DNA from: JADCRZ01 sp037718865
GTDB lineage: Bacteria > Bacteroidota > Bacteroidia > Chitinophagales > Chitinophagaceae
DNA: 64,000 bases
Direction of reading: 5' to 3'
NCBI GenBank assembly: GCA_037718865.1
Contig: JBBJMP010000009.1
Location: forward strand, 186,001-250,000
Within the stretch, counting starts at the first letter, position 1, and every line of letters begins with the position of its first letter. Position numbers and translations under genes: made by a program. The notes beneath the pieces were generated by a model, which was not told the DNA's origin, searched no databases, and worked only from the letters and a program-made list of their open reading frames with translations. Below, one piece after another: positions 41,687 to 52,607 of the stretch.

Positions 41687-44600
41687 ATGCAAAGGTTGCG
41701 ATTGCTGCTAGCTATGCTGATGCTCACTACGTGTGCCCTTGGTCAGCAAAAAACAATAACCGGTACGATTACCGGCGGAACTACCAAAGAGCCCCTGCAA
41801 GGCGTATCGGTACAAGGAAAAAACAAATCGGTAACGACTGATGCCAGTGGCAAATTTACCATACAGGCATCGGTGGGAGAGATTATAACCTTGTCTTATG
41901 TGGAGATGAATGCGCTAAATTTCACGGTCACAAACACAACCCAGGATGTTACGCTTACTATGCAGGAGGGAACCAACGACCTGAACGCAGTAGTTGTGAC
42001 GGGGTACCAAACCCAACGGAAGGTAGACCTGACCGGAGCAGTTTCAGTTGTTAATCTGGAAGAGACTAAAAACATTCCTGCAGCAAGTCCAATGCAGGCA
42101 CTGCAAGGCCGTGTTCCTGGCTTGTATATTGAAACTGATGGCTCTCCGGCTGGCGGCACACGCAGGCTGCTGATACGCGGATTAAACACATTGGGAAATT
42201 CTGATCCGCTGTATGTTATTGACGGAGTACCTACTAAAAGTTCGGCGGTATTTACCAGTCTGAATCCGAATTCAATTGCCTCTATACAAATTCTGAAAGA
42301 TGCTTCAGCCGCATCCATCTATGGCGCCAGGGCTTCCAACGGCGTGATCATCGTTACAACAAAAGAAGGGAAACCAAAGGAAGGACAAGAACGGGTAAGC
42401 ATTCAACTAAATTCAAGTGTATCAGTGCAGACAGAGAAACCCTGGCGGGAAGATGTGTTGAATGCAGAGGAGAGGGGAAGAGTGCTTTGGAGAGCTGCTG
42501 TTAATGACAGGACTGACCCCAGCGTACATAGGGCAATTTATACCTACGATTGGAACGGAGACTACGGCAAACCTATACTTAATAAAGTAAATATTGTGCC
42601 TTTCGTGGGCGGGGATAGCCTTCAACCTGTTGGAAATACTGATTGGCAGGATGCGTCTTACGAACGGGCAATCATTAATTCACATGACCTGACCATATCA
42701 GCAGGAACTGCTAAAAGCAGTATGTTAATAAATCTGGCTTATTATAAAAATACAGGGATGCTGGCCTTCACCAATTATGACAGGTACAGTGCCCGTTTTA
42801 ATTCCCATACATCTCTCTTTAATGAGAAGCTGAAAATCGGAGAAAATTTCCAGTTGTCAAGATCTTCTGAAAAACTGCAATCGAACGATCTTGGCGGCGC
42901 CTCAGTGCCTGACCTTGCAGTTACCCTGGCGCCTACCATACCTGTTTTTAGAAAAGATGGGGCGTATGCAGGCCCTATTGGTGCTGGTTATTCTGACAGG
43001 AATAATCCAGTTAACATGCAATACGTTAACCGATGGGACAAGACTAACCGGTTTATTATTTTCGGTAATGTATATGCAGATTTGGAGCCAGTTAAAAATT
43101 TGCATTTCAGAACGAGTTTTGGAGCCGATTACTCGACTACACGGATAAAAAACATTGATCCGGCTTTTCAGGAAGGTTTTTTGGGCCGAAGCGTAAATAG
43201 CCTCTCTCTTAACGAAAGCAGCATACTTAGCATGACCTGGACAAATACCTTAAGTTATCAAATTGAACTTGGAGTCCACAGGCTTAACGCGCTGGCAGGT
43301 ACGGAAGCAATCCGGGAAGACTTGGAATCGTTGGGTGCTTTCAGAGAAGGCTTTGCGGTTGAGGATGAAATTACTATTACCTGAACGCCGGCACCGGCCG
43401 AAGCACAAACGAGGGGTTTGCTTCCGGTTACCGGCTATTTTCACAATTTGCCAAATTAAACTATTCTTTTTCAGACAGATATTTGGCTTCGGCTACAGTG
43501 AGGCGTGATGGCTCTTCCCGTTTCGGTACACAAAATCAATACGGCGTGTTTCCTGCCTTCACCCTTGGCTGAAGAATAAATAACGAAGAATTTTTCAGTG
43601 GGATAAACATCATTTCAGATCTTAAGTTAAGGGCTGGCGTAGGGCGGGTCGGCAATCAGGAAATCGGTAACCTTGCAAGGTTCGGCCTTTTCCAAACAAA
43701 CTATGGAACGATAAACGGCAGGGTGTCACCTACAGATTTTCCCGGCTCCTGGCTCAACATCGGAACAGCTTATGACCTTAACGGTGCCAACCAGGGTACA
43801 CTTCCCTCGGGCTATGTAAGTATTCAGGGCGAAAACCAAAACCTGAGGTGGGAATCAACGGATGAGCTGAATATGGGTGTGGATTTCGGCTTACTAGGAG
43901 GTAGAATAACCGGTTCATTTGACTATTTTGTACGGGAAACCAAGGACATCTTAATTCAACCGCCTATTGCCGGCGCTATCGGCGAAGGTAGAGTCAGGTG
44001 GCTCAACGGGGCCACCAAAACTAACAAGGGATGGGAAGCCTTATTAACGTACCACCATTCAACACAAGGTGGTTTAAATTACAGCTTTACAGGTAGTGCA
44101 GCTCATTTTCGGGACAAAATAACCGTATTGCCGCCAGAGGTGCGTACTGCCTACCAGGGCACTTCAACAAATTCCGTTATCGGACATTCTCAACTGGATA
44201 TTTTCGGGTATAAATTTGACGGCATCTTTCAAAACCAGGGTGAAGTGGATGCTCATGTAACCCAAACGGGTAAAGGTATTGGCAGAATAAGGTATAAGGA
44301 TTTGAACGGTGACGGTAGGATAAATGCCACCGACCGCGACTGGATTGGAACTCAGTTGCCTAAAATGGAATACGGTATAAGAGTTGACCTCGATTATAAA
44401 AACATCGATTTGTCCATCTTTGGCTCAGGTGTCGCCGGTAAAAGAGGTTTTGACCCAATGGGAGACTTAAATAAGTTTGTTTTTGTAAATTCTAATAACG
44501 GACGTGATTTGTTAAATGCCTGGACGCCCGAAAATCCCACAAAGATCCCCATGGCCTCCCTGGTAAACAGAAACGATGAATTCCGGCAATCAGATTTTCG

Positions 44601-44832
44601 TCAGGTAAATGCCTCTTACTTTAAACTCAGAAATGTACAATTGGGATATACGTTGGCTTCAACCGGCCTTCAACGTTTTAAGATGGCAGGATTGCGCATC
44701 TACCTGATTGGTCAGAACCTGGTTGCCCTAAAAGACAAGGAATATACAGCTAAAGATCCTGAAAGAGTCGGTGGCCTGGGAAACTGGTCACAACCGACTA
44801 CATATACCCTGGGACTAAACATAACATTTTAA
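41687..44832 (+). pseudogene. SusC/RagA-type transporter with frameshift and premature stop
   Basis: The first 565 codons (to 43384) have a signal peptide, a carboxypeptidase-like domain (GTITGGTTKEPLQGVSV), the TonB-box-like AVVVTGYQTQRKVD and the plug (RRLLIRGLNTLG, LYVIDGVP). At about 43370 a one-base shift leads to a TGA. The barrel then continues in another frame (YLNAGTGRSTNEGF onward) to 43573, where a Trp codon in TLGWR-like sequence is TGA. The frame 43723-44832 finishes the barrel (TYTLGLNITF). Without repair the transporter is dead, although SusD downstream is intact. A sequencing error could explain the indel but less easily the TGA. Confidence 0.85.
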
Positions 44833-44851
44833 CTGATAAACGGTATTTATT

Positions 44852-46594
44852 ATGAAACATAATAGCATTAAAATTTTTACGGTGACGGCAGCCATCCTAT
44901 TGATGGTAAGCTGTAAAAAATTTCTTGAGTACGAACCAAAAGGAACGCTGACGGAAGATGCGCTCAACACCCCTCAGAGAGTGGATGCATTGGTGACAGC
45001 CGCTTACGCTGCCATTGGAAATGATGTTTTTACCGGACCTATTACCAGTATGTGGATCTATGGAAGCATGCGCTCCGATGATGCCTATAAAGGAGGAGGC
45101 GCCGTAGGCGACCTCGGCGAATACAACGCATATGAGCAGTACAATCTGACCGTTCCAACAAACAGCAATAGTGCCAATGGGTTTCCCAATACCTGGAGAA
45201 CCGCCTACGCTGCTATTTCCCGGGCAAATTTTGCTTTGCGGAAATTGAATGAATTAACAGATGCTCAAATGCCTAACAGAAAGGTCCGCCAGGGAGAGGT
45301 GCGTTTTCTGAGAGGACATCTTCATTTCCTGCTTAAGATTTTATTTAAATATGTTCCCTATATTGATGAAACGCTTACGGACGAGGGAATACTGGCGGTA
45401 TCAAACCGTCAATTTAAGAATGATGAGTTATGGAATAAAATCTCCGAGGATTTCCAATTTGTCATAACAAATCTACCGGCTTCCGTCCCGGAGGTGGGCA
45501 GAGCGAATCAACTGAATGGCAAAGCCTACCTGGCCAAGCTTCGCCTTTATCAGGCCTATGAACAGGATGATAACCATGGTGTGATAGCCGTTAATCCAAC
45601 CAGGCTTAATGAAGTGCTAACCTTAACTAACGATGTAATCAATGCAAATAAGTACAGATTAAATGATGACTTTGCAAAGAATTTTTTATACGGATTCGAC
45701 AATGGCCCTGAATCTATATTTGCTATTCAGTATTCTATAAACGATGGAACTACAATCGGTAGAATAAGTCTGTCAACAGGTCTTAGTTACAGCCTGGCTC
45801 CGCAGTACGGTTGTTGCTGGTTTCATATTCCATCACAAAACATGGTGAATGCCTTTAAAACGGATGCTAATGGCCTTCCTATGTTTGACACGTTTAATGA
45901 TGTAGCGTTGACAGATGCAGATCTTGTTACTAACGGAGCAGCCGTTGACCCCCGGATTGACCATACTGCGGGCATTCAGGGTCATCCGTTTAAATACCAG
46001 CCCACTATTCTTTATAATCATAGTTGGGAACGGATTTCTGCTTTATACGGTGGTTTTGGAAATATGAAAGAACAGCAAGCGGCCGATTGTCCATGTTTTA
46101 AAAAACAAGGACCTTTTTACGGAAGTTCAGTCAACCTCGATGTCATTCGTTATGCTGATGTGCTGCTTTGGAGAGCCGAGGCCCTCATCGAATTAAACAG
46201 GCACGCCGAGGCTTTGCCCCTCATTAATCAATTAAGATCAAGAGCGAAGAACAGCACGGGGCGAACCAAATTTGCAAATGGTACTAATCCTTCCAATTAC
46301 CAGATAAATGAATATGTGCCCGGAGTGAATATCGACTGGACACAGTCTAACGCCCGAAAAGCGTTGCAGTGGGAACGAAGACTGGAATTTGCTATGGAAA
46401 GTCCGCGATTTTTCGACCTTGTTCGTTGGGGCATTGCAGCGGAAACATTGAACGCCTACCTGGCAAAGGAAAAACCGAGGAAACCTTATCTCGCCTCAGC
46501 AGTATTTACCAAAGGGAGAGAGGAATATTTTCCTATTCCCCAAACAGAGATTGATTACACGAAAGGCGTGTATGTGCAGAATAATAAGTACTGA
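44852..46594 (+). CDS. SusD/RagB-type glycan-binding lipoprotein
   Basis: 580 residues with lipoprotein Cys21 (VSCKKFLEYEP), the helical TPR core (VRFLRGHLHFLLKILF) and the family C-terminus (VIRYADVLLWRAEALIELN, ARKALQWERRLEFAMESPRFFDLVRWG). It follows the SusC pseudogene by 19 bp. It should bind fructan oligosaccharides at the outer membrane, but its channel partner is broken. Longer than the SusD at 16077, so not a duplicate. Confidence 0.94.
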   Translation: MKHNSIKIFTVTAAILLMVSCKKFLEYEPKGTLTEDALNTPQRVDALVTAAYAAIGNDVFTGPITSMWIYGSMRSDDAYKGGGAVGDLGEYNAYEQYNLTVPTNSNSANGFPNTWRTAYAAISRANFALRKLNELTDAQMPNRKVRQGEVRFLRGHLHFLLKILFKYVPYIDETLTDEGILAVSNRQFKNDELWNKISEDFQFVITNLPASVPEVGRANQLNGKAYLAKLRLYQAYEQDDNHGVIAVNPTRLNEVLTLTNDVINANKYRLNDDFAKNFLYGFDNGPESIFAIQYSINDGTTIGRISLSTGLSYSLAPQYGCCWFHIPSQNMVNAFKTDANGLPMFDTFNDVALTDADLVTNGAAVDPRIDHTAGIQGHPFKYQPTILYNHSWERISALYGGFGNMKEQQAADCPCFKKQGPFYGSSVNLDVIRYADVLLWRAEALIELNRHAEALPLINQLRSRAKNSTGRTKFANGTNPSNYQINEYVPGVNIDWTQSNARKALQWERRLEFAMESPRFFDLVRWGIAAETLNAYLAKEKPRKPYLASAVFTKGREEYFPIPQTEIDYTKGVYVQNNKY

Positions 46595-46647
46595 AATTTG
46601 GCTGAAAACAGAAAAGTAAAGCTTCCGACCATTCCAAATTCATAACC

Positions 46648-46986
46648 ATGCAGATAAAAAATGTACTGCTGCTGCTTCCGGGTTTGGCTATGTTGTCTTT
46701 ATACGGACAGTAAGCCAAACTTGAGATGAAGATCACCAAAAAGTATTTAAACATTCCGGTCCGGCAATCGCAGAAAAGGCAACAAATGATCTTTGATGCG
46801 AACCGGCCCCAATTTTATTTTACCACCCGGATCGGATGGAATAACGACCCCAACGGACTGGTATAATAATGGATTAGAATTTCCTGTTAATAATGCAGGA
46901 ATAAAGATACATGATCTGGAAGTACATGAATTGAATTCTGTCTGGACAGAGCATTCAACGGCAATCAAGACCGGCATGAAAAATTG
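46648..46986 (+). pseudogene. Decayed GH32 gene with DUF4980-like N-terminus
   Basis: A signal peptide (MQIKNVLLLLPGLAMLSLYG) ends at a TAA. In the same frame follows MKITKKYLNIPVRQSQKRQQM, typical of the DUF4980 domain preceding levanases, then after an apparent internal deletion RPQFYFTTRIGWNNDPNGLV, the GH32 nucleophile box with Met changed to Asn, and two stops. A C-terminal piece (LEFPVNNAGIKIHDLEVHEL) remains in another frame. The intact GH32 follows 80 bp later. Confidence 0.7.
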
Positions 46987-47066
46987 AATTGGGTGATAGG
47001 TAAACATCTGCGTATGAAGCCGGCCGTATCTTTGTGGCGGATCAAACGCATTAAATATATGCTAAG

Positions 47067-48680
47067 ATGAACAAGATTTTTTTACCAATAGTTATCGCGT
47101 TATTAATCAGTCTGGTTGCATGTACAAATAATACAACAAAGACCAAAACAAATGATGAAAGTTCCGATAGTTCTTCCATGGCTGGCCTGATTGAACCGCA
47201 TCGCCCACAATTCCATTTCACTCCGGATAGTATGTGGATGAACGATCCAAACGGGATGGTATATCATAACAATGAGTACCATCTATATTATCAGTATTAC
47301 CCGGACAGCACTGTGTGGGGGCCCATGCATTGGGGCCATGCGGTAAGTAAGGACTTAATTCATTGGCAACATTTGCCCATTGCTTTATTCCCGGACAGCC
47401 TGGGTTATATTTTTTCAGGAAGTGCGGTAATAGATAAGAATAATACTTCGGGTTTAGGGTCACCTGAAAATCCGCCTATGGTCGCCATATTTACCTATCA
47501 CTCTATGAAAGGCCAAAAGTCAGGCAAAAAAGACTATGAAACGCAAGGTTTAGCCTACAGCCTAGATAATGGAAGGACCTGGGAAAAATACAAACAAAAT
47601 CCGGTGCTTAAAAATCCGGGCATTGAAGATTTTCGCGATCCCAAAGTATCCTGGCATGAAGGCTCAAATCAATGGGTGATGATATTGGCTGTAACCGATC
47701 ATATAGAGTTATATGGTTCAAAAAATTTAAAGGAATGGGCAAAGCTGAGTGAATTTGGCAAAAATTACGGGGCCCATGGAGGCGTATGGGAATGCCCTGA
47801 TTTATTTCCTTTAACGATTGACGGCCGGCAAAAATGGGTGATGCTGGTAAGTGTAAATCCCGGAGGCATTCACGGCGGGTCGGCCACACAATACTTTATC
47901 GGAAATTTTGACGGCAAGAAATTTACCAGTGATAACCGGACGGATGCTACGTTGTGGATCGATTATGGAAAAGATAATTATGCCGGCGTAACCTGGTCGA
48001 ATATTCCTTCCTCCGATGGACGACGACTATTTCTGGGCTGGATGAGCAACTGGCAATACGCTAATGTAGTACCTACGGCACTTTGGCGCAGTGCTATGAC
48101 CATACCGCGGGAACTAAGCTTGAAGAATACGAATGAAGGCATTCGTATAGTGGCCGAGCCTGTAAAAGAACTATCCTCCATCAGGGGTGAATCATTCGAG
48201 ATACGATCGCAGTCTGTTGAAGGCCGGGAAGGCGTTATCCCGGAAGTTCCATTTGATGTTTCTACTTCAGAAATTTTATTGGAATTTGATTCGATCCGGA
48301 GCAGCAAAGATTTTGGTATTGAGCTGTCTAACACCAAAAGTCAAACGGTATTGATAGGGTATGAATCGGCAGCGAACGTGTTCTATATAGACCGGACCGG
48401 ATCCGGAAAAAAGGATTTCTCCAAAGAGTTTGCCGGTAAACATACCGCACCCAGAAAATCTCTTGATAAATCCATAAGGCTTCAATTACTGATTGATGTA
48501 GCTTCTATCGAGTTGTTTGCTGATAACGGAGAGGTAGTGATGACTGACATATTTTTCCCGGATGAAAATTATAATCAATTAAAACTTTACGCGAAAGATG
48601 GTTCGGTAAAGTTAAAGTCAGGCAAAATTACTCACCTGAGATCTATCTGGAAAGAAAAGGTTGCGTTACTACAAAAATGA
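47067..48680 (+). CDS. Glycoside hydrolase family 32 lipoprotein (fructanase)
   Basis: 537 residues with a lipoprotein signal (LLISLVAC, Cys19) and a Thr/Asn/Ser-rich linker. The GH32 propeller has Asp60 in WMNDPNG, FRDPKV and WECPDLF; the beta-sandwich ends with SIELFADNG. It is closely similar to the enzyme at 28246 but surface-anchored, so it could cleave polymer before import by SusC/SusD. It is the last gene of the SusC-SusD-GH32 group. Confidence 0.95.
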   Translation: MNKIFLPIVIALLISLVACTNNTTKTKTNDESSDSSSMAGLIEPHRPQFHFTPDSMWMNDPNGMVYHNNEYHLYYQYYPDSTVWGPMHWGHAVSKDLIHWQHLPIALFPDSLGYIFSGSAVIDKNNTSGLGSPENPPMVAIFTYHSMKGQKSGKKDYETQGLAYSLDNGRTWEKYKQNPVLKNPGIEDFRDPKVSWHEGSNQWVMILAVTDHIELYGSKNLKEWAKLSEFGKNYGAHGGVWECPDLFPLTIDGRQKWVMLVSVNPGGIHGGSATQYFIGNFDGKKFTSDNRTDATLWIDYGKDNYAGVTWSNIPSSDGRRLFLGWMSNWQYANVVPTALWRSAMTIPRELSLKNTNEGIRIVAEPVKELSSIRGESFEIRSQSVEGREGVIPEVPFDVSTSEILLEFDSIRSSKDFGIELSNTKSQTVLIGYESAANVFYIDRTGSGKKDFSKEFAGKHTAPRKSLDKSIRLQLLIDVASIELFADNGEVVMTDIFFPDENYNQLKLYAKDGSVKLKSGKITHLRSIWKEKVALLQK

Positions 48681-48738
48681 CCGGAGTAAGGAAAGCGGAT
48701 CTCTTCTTTGGATTTAATAGTATCCTAAGGGCTTACGG

Positions 48739-48984
48739 TTAATTGCCCGAAAAATGAAAGATTTTACTTTCGTACAAATGGAAGTCGTCAGTACCGGTAA
48801 AAGCTGTTATCTTAGGATCTGTATTTTCATTCAGGTCATAACAGAACTTAACAAAGAAATGGTATAACTTATAAACATCGCACATGATATTGCCCTGGTC
48901 GTAATTGATAAGATAGACACCCTGATTCAACACTTCTTCGTCCTGTTCCGTTTGATTAAGTAGTTCAAACTGTTGTTGCGTCAT
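48739..48984 (-). CDS. Small conserved hypothetical protein (81 aa)
   Basis: MTQQQFELLNQTEQDEEVLN begins a compact acidic protein with NQGVYLINYDQGNIM and several aromatic residues. I recall similar short proteins in Chitinophagaceae, but no function is known to me. It has a clear ATG, is antisense to its neighbours and lies in an otherwise empty gap. Confidence 0.6.
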   Translation of the reverse strand: MTQQQFELLNQTEQDEEVLNQGVYLINYDQGNIMCDVYKLYHFFVKFCYDLNENTDPKITAFTGTDDFHLYESKIFHFSGN

Positions 48985-49103
48985 TATATTAAGGTACTAC
49001 ACAAGTAAGGATAAAACGAATGTCCTTTAATATAATATATAACTTAGGTAATTAACGGTTGTCTAAAACAAAATATACTCCCAACACTTCAATTTCTTAC
49101 GCC

Positions 49104-50387
49104 ATGAGCAATCTTATCAACCGAAAAGAATTTATCCGGCAAAGCGGGGCTGCGGCACTCAGCCTGGCCTTTATGCCAGGGATAATTCGCAAACCTGCCC
49201 CCAGCGATCGCTTGCGGATTGCTCATATCGGAATGGGCGGAATGGGCAATAATCACCTTAAATGGTTTGCAGGAATTCCTGAGGTGGACATTGTAGCGCT
49301 CTGCGATGTGGATCAGGGCCACCTGAATGCCGGTTTGAAAACATTAGGGTCACTGCGTGAAAACTCGCAGGCAAAAGGATACGCTGACTTCAGGCATATT
49401 CTTGACCGAAAGGACATTGATGCCATCACCTGTGCTACCCCTGACCACTGGCATGCCCAGATAGCTACACTGGCATTTCAGGCCGGCAAGGATGTTTATG
49501 GCGAGAAGCCGCTATCTTATGATGTGAGGGAAGGACAGGTTATGCTCAAAAACCTTAACCGTTATAATCGCGTGTTTCAGTTGGGTACGCAGATACATGC
49601 AGGTGACAACTATCACAGGGTGGCAGAAATCATCCGCTCGGGAGCTATCGGTAACGTACATACGGTGCGTTTATGGAAAACCGGCGCTCCACCAGACCTC
49701 GGGCCTCTCCAAAATCAGGCGCCCCCTGCAACCCTGGATTGGGACATGTGGCTGGGACCGGCTCCTATGGTTGAATACACCCCACAACGCTGTCATTTTA
49801 CTTACCGGTATTTCCTGGATTACTCAGGTGGGATTTTTCAGGATTTCTGGTGCCATATTGCCGATATAGTTTATTGGTCAATAGAACCGAAAGGCCTTAA
49901 AAGCATTAGCGCACGCGGTAAGGCTTCCCAGGGTATTGCAGACGCTCCCGAGTGGTTAGACGTAGACTATGAATTTGAAGGTCTTAAGCTCTATTGGACG
50001 CACCAACCTCCGGAAGTACCTGGAGCTGCAAATCGAAGTATCGGAGCTTATTTTGAAGGCGATAAAGGCACCCTGATTTGCGACTATCAAACCCGGGAGA
50101 TAACGATCAATGGACAAACCATGAACGATATAGCTGATCTGCCGCAGACAATGAAACGCTCCCCGGGCCATCAGCAGAATTTCATAAATGCCGTTAAATT
50201 ACGGCAGCAGCCGGAATCTAACCTCCAGTACGCCCGTAGGATGACAATGCCCATGCACCTGGGATTAATTTCGTACCGCTTAAACAGAAAATTGCTATGG
50301 AACAGCCAGGAGGAAAAGTTTATAAATGACAATGAAGCCAACCAGTTCTTATTTCGAAAATACCGGAAGAAATGGAACTTAATCTGA
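49104..50387 (+). CDS. Exported Gfo/Idh/MocA family oxidoreductase (Tat type)
   Basis: I start at the ATG at 49104 (the longer frame begins with TTG). INRKEFIRQSGAAALSLAF is a Tat-like signal. The Rossmann motif AHIGMGGMGNNH and the family motif YGEKPLSYDV follow, and the C-terminal domain has DYSGGIFQDFWCH. Periplasmic Gfo/Idh proteins of Bacteroidota often act on 3-keto-glycosides with DUF1080 hydrolases and TIM-barrel isomerases, such as those at 53612 and 56369. Confidence 0.9.
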   Translation: MSNLINRKEFIRQSGAAALSLAFMPGIIRKPAPSDRLRIAHIGMGGMGNNHLKWFAGIPEVDIVALCDVDQGHLNAGLKTLGSLRENSQAKGYADFRHILDRKDIDAITCATPDHWHAQIATLAFQAGKDVYGEKPLSYDVREGQVMLKNLNRYNRVFQLGTQIHAGDNYHRVAEIIRSGAIGNVHTVRLWKTGAPPDLGPLQNQAPPATLDWDMWLGPAPMVEYTPQRCHFTYRYFLDYSGGIFQDFWCHIADIVYWSIEPKGLKSISARGKASQGIADAPEWLDVDYEFEGLKLYWTHQPPEVPGAANRSIGAYFEGDKGTLICDYQTREITINGQTMNDIADLPQTMKRSPGHQQNFINAVKLRQQPESNLQYARRMTMPMHLGLISYRLNRKLLWNSQEEKFINDNEANQFLFRKYRKKWNLI

Positions 50388-50513
50388 GGTCACTGTCCAC
50401 TGTACGAAGTTTCTAACTTTGTACTCCATATGTTCTTTATAGTCTTTGACAATAGGCTCTATAGAGGACATAAAGGTTTAGCGCCGGAGACGCTGAACAG
50501 CATTATGACACTA

Positions 50514-51509
50514 TTACGGCAGATTCAATAGAAACCCAATAGTAAAGTTGGCATCCCAGTCGAATACAAAGGTGTCGGTTTTAGTGGCATCAGCGATCGC
50601 CTTGTAAATGTTCAGTCCTGACGACATTTTTTTGTCTTCTCCTTTGTAGCTATCCGGCGCTTTCAATACGGTGTATCTCTCTTCATTCTGGCGATGCTGT
50701 TTTGCCAGCGTAAAAGGCACACCACCTATGATAAAGCATACGTTACGGTTGGCCTGTGGTATTTTGCTTACCTGACCCTTGACTTCGTTATATATTGCAT
50801 CGTCAGACTTGTTCTTGTCGTAATATTTTGACCCTGCCACTTCCATAGCCTTAAGGTTTCCATTTTCATACCAGGATATCTTGGTGTTCCCCGAACCAAT
50901 GTCAACCATAAAGGAGCTTTCATTAAAAGAAGGGGGAATGGTAGCTCTTAATGCGTACTTGCCTTCCTGTTCAGGGGTTACGTTGTTGACCACATAACCA
51001 ATCTTCTTCAGCTCATTGGAAATGATGCCGGTCTTAGGCTCTTTCTGTGCACCGGATGAAATAACAAAGTGCATGTCCCTTTTATCTACTCCCTTGGCAA
51101 ACATATTGGAAAGATATTTTTTAAGACCTGCACGGATATCCTCTGTGGTTGCCAAACCCTCGTAAGCAAGTGATTCGCCAAAGTCCTTTGAAACGATCTC
51201 CCAGCGCTTTTGTTTATCCATATTGATGACAAATGAGTTAAAACCTGTTGCGCCGACTTCGACTACACCTCTTAAACTGCCGTTAACCGGTTTTTCAGGA
51301 GTGAAATTGAAATCACGGCTCTCTGTAGCTGATGTGTTGTCACCGGCCTTGGTTTCATTCCGGGTTGTAGTGTTGGGAGTGTTGGTGTTTTCAATAGTTG
51401 TTGCAGAATCCTCTGCCGTTTTCGCAGGCATAAAACGTTTGACCGCAAAAAATATAGTGACACCCAATAACAAGAATATAGCAATTTTTCCCGCCGGTTT
51501 AATTTTCAT
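50514..51509 (-). CDS. Membrane-anchored ASKHA-fold (Ppx/GppA-like) protein
   Basis: One N-terminal helix (about residues 8-24) and a Thr/Asn-rich linker (30-70) precede a domain with two phosphate-loop-like motifs: GVVEVGATGFNSFVI at 81-95 and MVDIGSGNTKISWY at 201-214. These resemble the two phosphate motifs of Ppx/GppA, actin and Hsp70 ATPases, with Glu for the first Asp. I do not know a named family. It is downstream of two membrane/coiled-coil genes on the same strand (gaps of 54 and 21 bp), so the three probably work together. Confidence 0.7.
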   Translation of the reverse strand: MKIKPAGKIAIFLLLGVTIFFAVKRFMPAKTAEDSATTIENTNTPNTTTRNETKAGDNTSATESRDFNFTPEKPVNGSLRGVVEVGATGFNSFVINMDKQKRWEIVSKDFGESLAYEGLATTEDIRAGLKKYLSNMFAKGVDKRDMHFVISSGAQKEPKTGIISNELKKIGYVVNNVTPEQEGKYALRATIPPSFNESSFMVDIGSGNTKISWYENGNLKAMEVAGSKYYDKNKSDDAIYNEVKGQVSKIPQANRNVCFIIGGVPFTLAKQHRQNEERYTVLKAPDSYKGEDKKMSSGLNIYKAIADATKTDTFVFDWDANFTIGFLLNLP

Positions 51510-51563
51510 AATGATGTAATTTGTAGTAACTAAAAAAATTTAATTCGAATTAGATAGAAACAT

Positions 51564-52586
51564 TTATTTATTTAAAAAATCAAGATATTTGTTTTTAGGG
51601 TCATCTTTATCTGAACCAATATTATCAATTTTCGTGGCAGAAGATTGTATTGAATCTGAGTAATTAAATGTTCTGTCAACATCCAGCCGGACTGCTGTTT
51701 GTGCCGCAATGGACACTTTGGCTGCATCTTTAAGGTCCTGGGCATTCATGGCCTGAGAGGTTATCTGGATGGCTGATTTTATTCCGCCGATCTTATTTGC
51801 TACATCCTGCCTGATCTTTTGGATGGCCTGGTCTGCATCACTGTTAAGGTCCATATTACCGGTGAATGCCTTCATGGCTTTACCCATAGTAGCCGAGGCT
51901 GTGGTGACGGCATCGTATTTTGCTTTTTGAATTTTTATGGTGTTTTTAGAATTTAACAACGCCACGCCGGATTTCCTGTATGCTTTGTCGGCAAAGACAA
52001 CCAGGTTTTTGACATCGTTAGATACGGGTTTAACAGCGTCTATGAAGTCTTTCGCATTATTAAAATTGGTTGCGGAAGTTTCAAGTGCGAGCTGGGTATC
52101 AAAGTCATCCGGCTTTTTCTGAAGCCTTGCCTGGCAGATCTTAACCTCTTCCTGTGCCTGTTTCAGGTTCTTTTCGTTTTCTTCCAGTTGCAGTTGTAGA
52201 GAAGATTCCTGTGCTTTCAGTTTCTCTCCGTGGATCCGTAACTGTTCCCTGTCCTTTTCAGCTTCCTCTACCTGCAGGTTCAAAATGTTCCAGGGGTTCA
52301 TTTCAATGGCCCATCCTAAAAATCCCTGAGCAATGGCTTCTGAAAAATAGCGCATCCCCCGCCAGAACTTTGGGTTGGTCAATATCATTAAAAGTACAAT
52401 GGCTATGGCTATGCCAATCACCAATTGAATGGTTCCCCATACTATGTTTATTAAAAAAGGCAATATGAACAGGTAAAAAAGCAGGGCCAGGCCTCCGAGG
52501 ATGGCCGCCATCATCACGGTTCCCCAGGTTTTTTTTGCATCCCATTTTGGTGTTTCAAACTGACTTTTAATTATTTCGTTTGCCAT
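51564..52586 (-). CDS. Membrane protein with coiled coil (PspA-like tail)
   Basis: 340 residues. Two close hydrophobic helices (about 21-45 and 48-70), a conserved-looking turn NPKFWRGMRYFSEAIAQGF, and then a coiled coil (about 105-165) rich in Glu, Gln and Lys. The C-terminal half is helical with Ala/Lys-rich segments. The shape recalls PspA-type or polymer-forming membrane scaffolds, but no family is certain. Middle gene of the set 53276-50514. Confidence 0.7.
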   Translation of the reverse strand: MANEIIKSQFETPKWDAKKTWGTVMMAAILGGLALLFYLFILPFLINIVWGTIQLVIGIAIAIVLLMILTNPKFWRGMRYFSEAIAQGFLGWAIEMNPWNILNLQVEEAEKDREQLRIHGEKLKAQESSLQLQLEENEKNLKQAQEEVKICQARLQKKPDDFDTQLALETSATNFNNAKDFIDAVKPVSNDVKNLVVFADKAYRKSGVALLNSKNTIKIQKAKYDAVTTASATMGKAMKAFTGNMDLNSDADQAIQKIRQDVANKIGGIKSAIQITSQAMNAQDLKDAAKVSIAAQTAVRLDVDRTFNYSDSIQSSATKIDNIGSDKDDPKNKYLDFLNK

Positions 52587-52607
52587 TCGTTTATACGTTT
52601 TTTGTTA

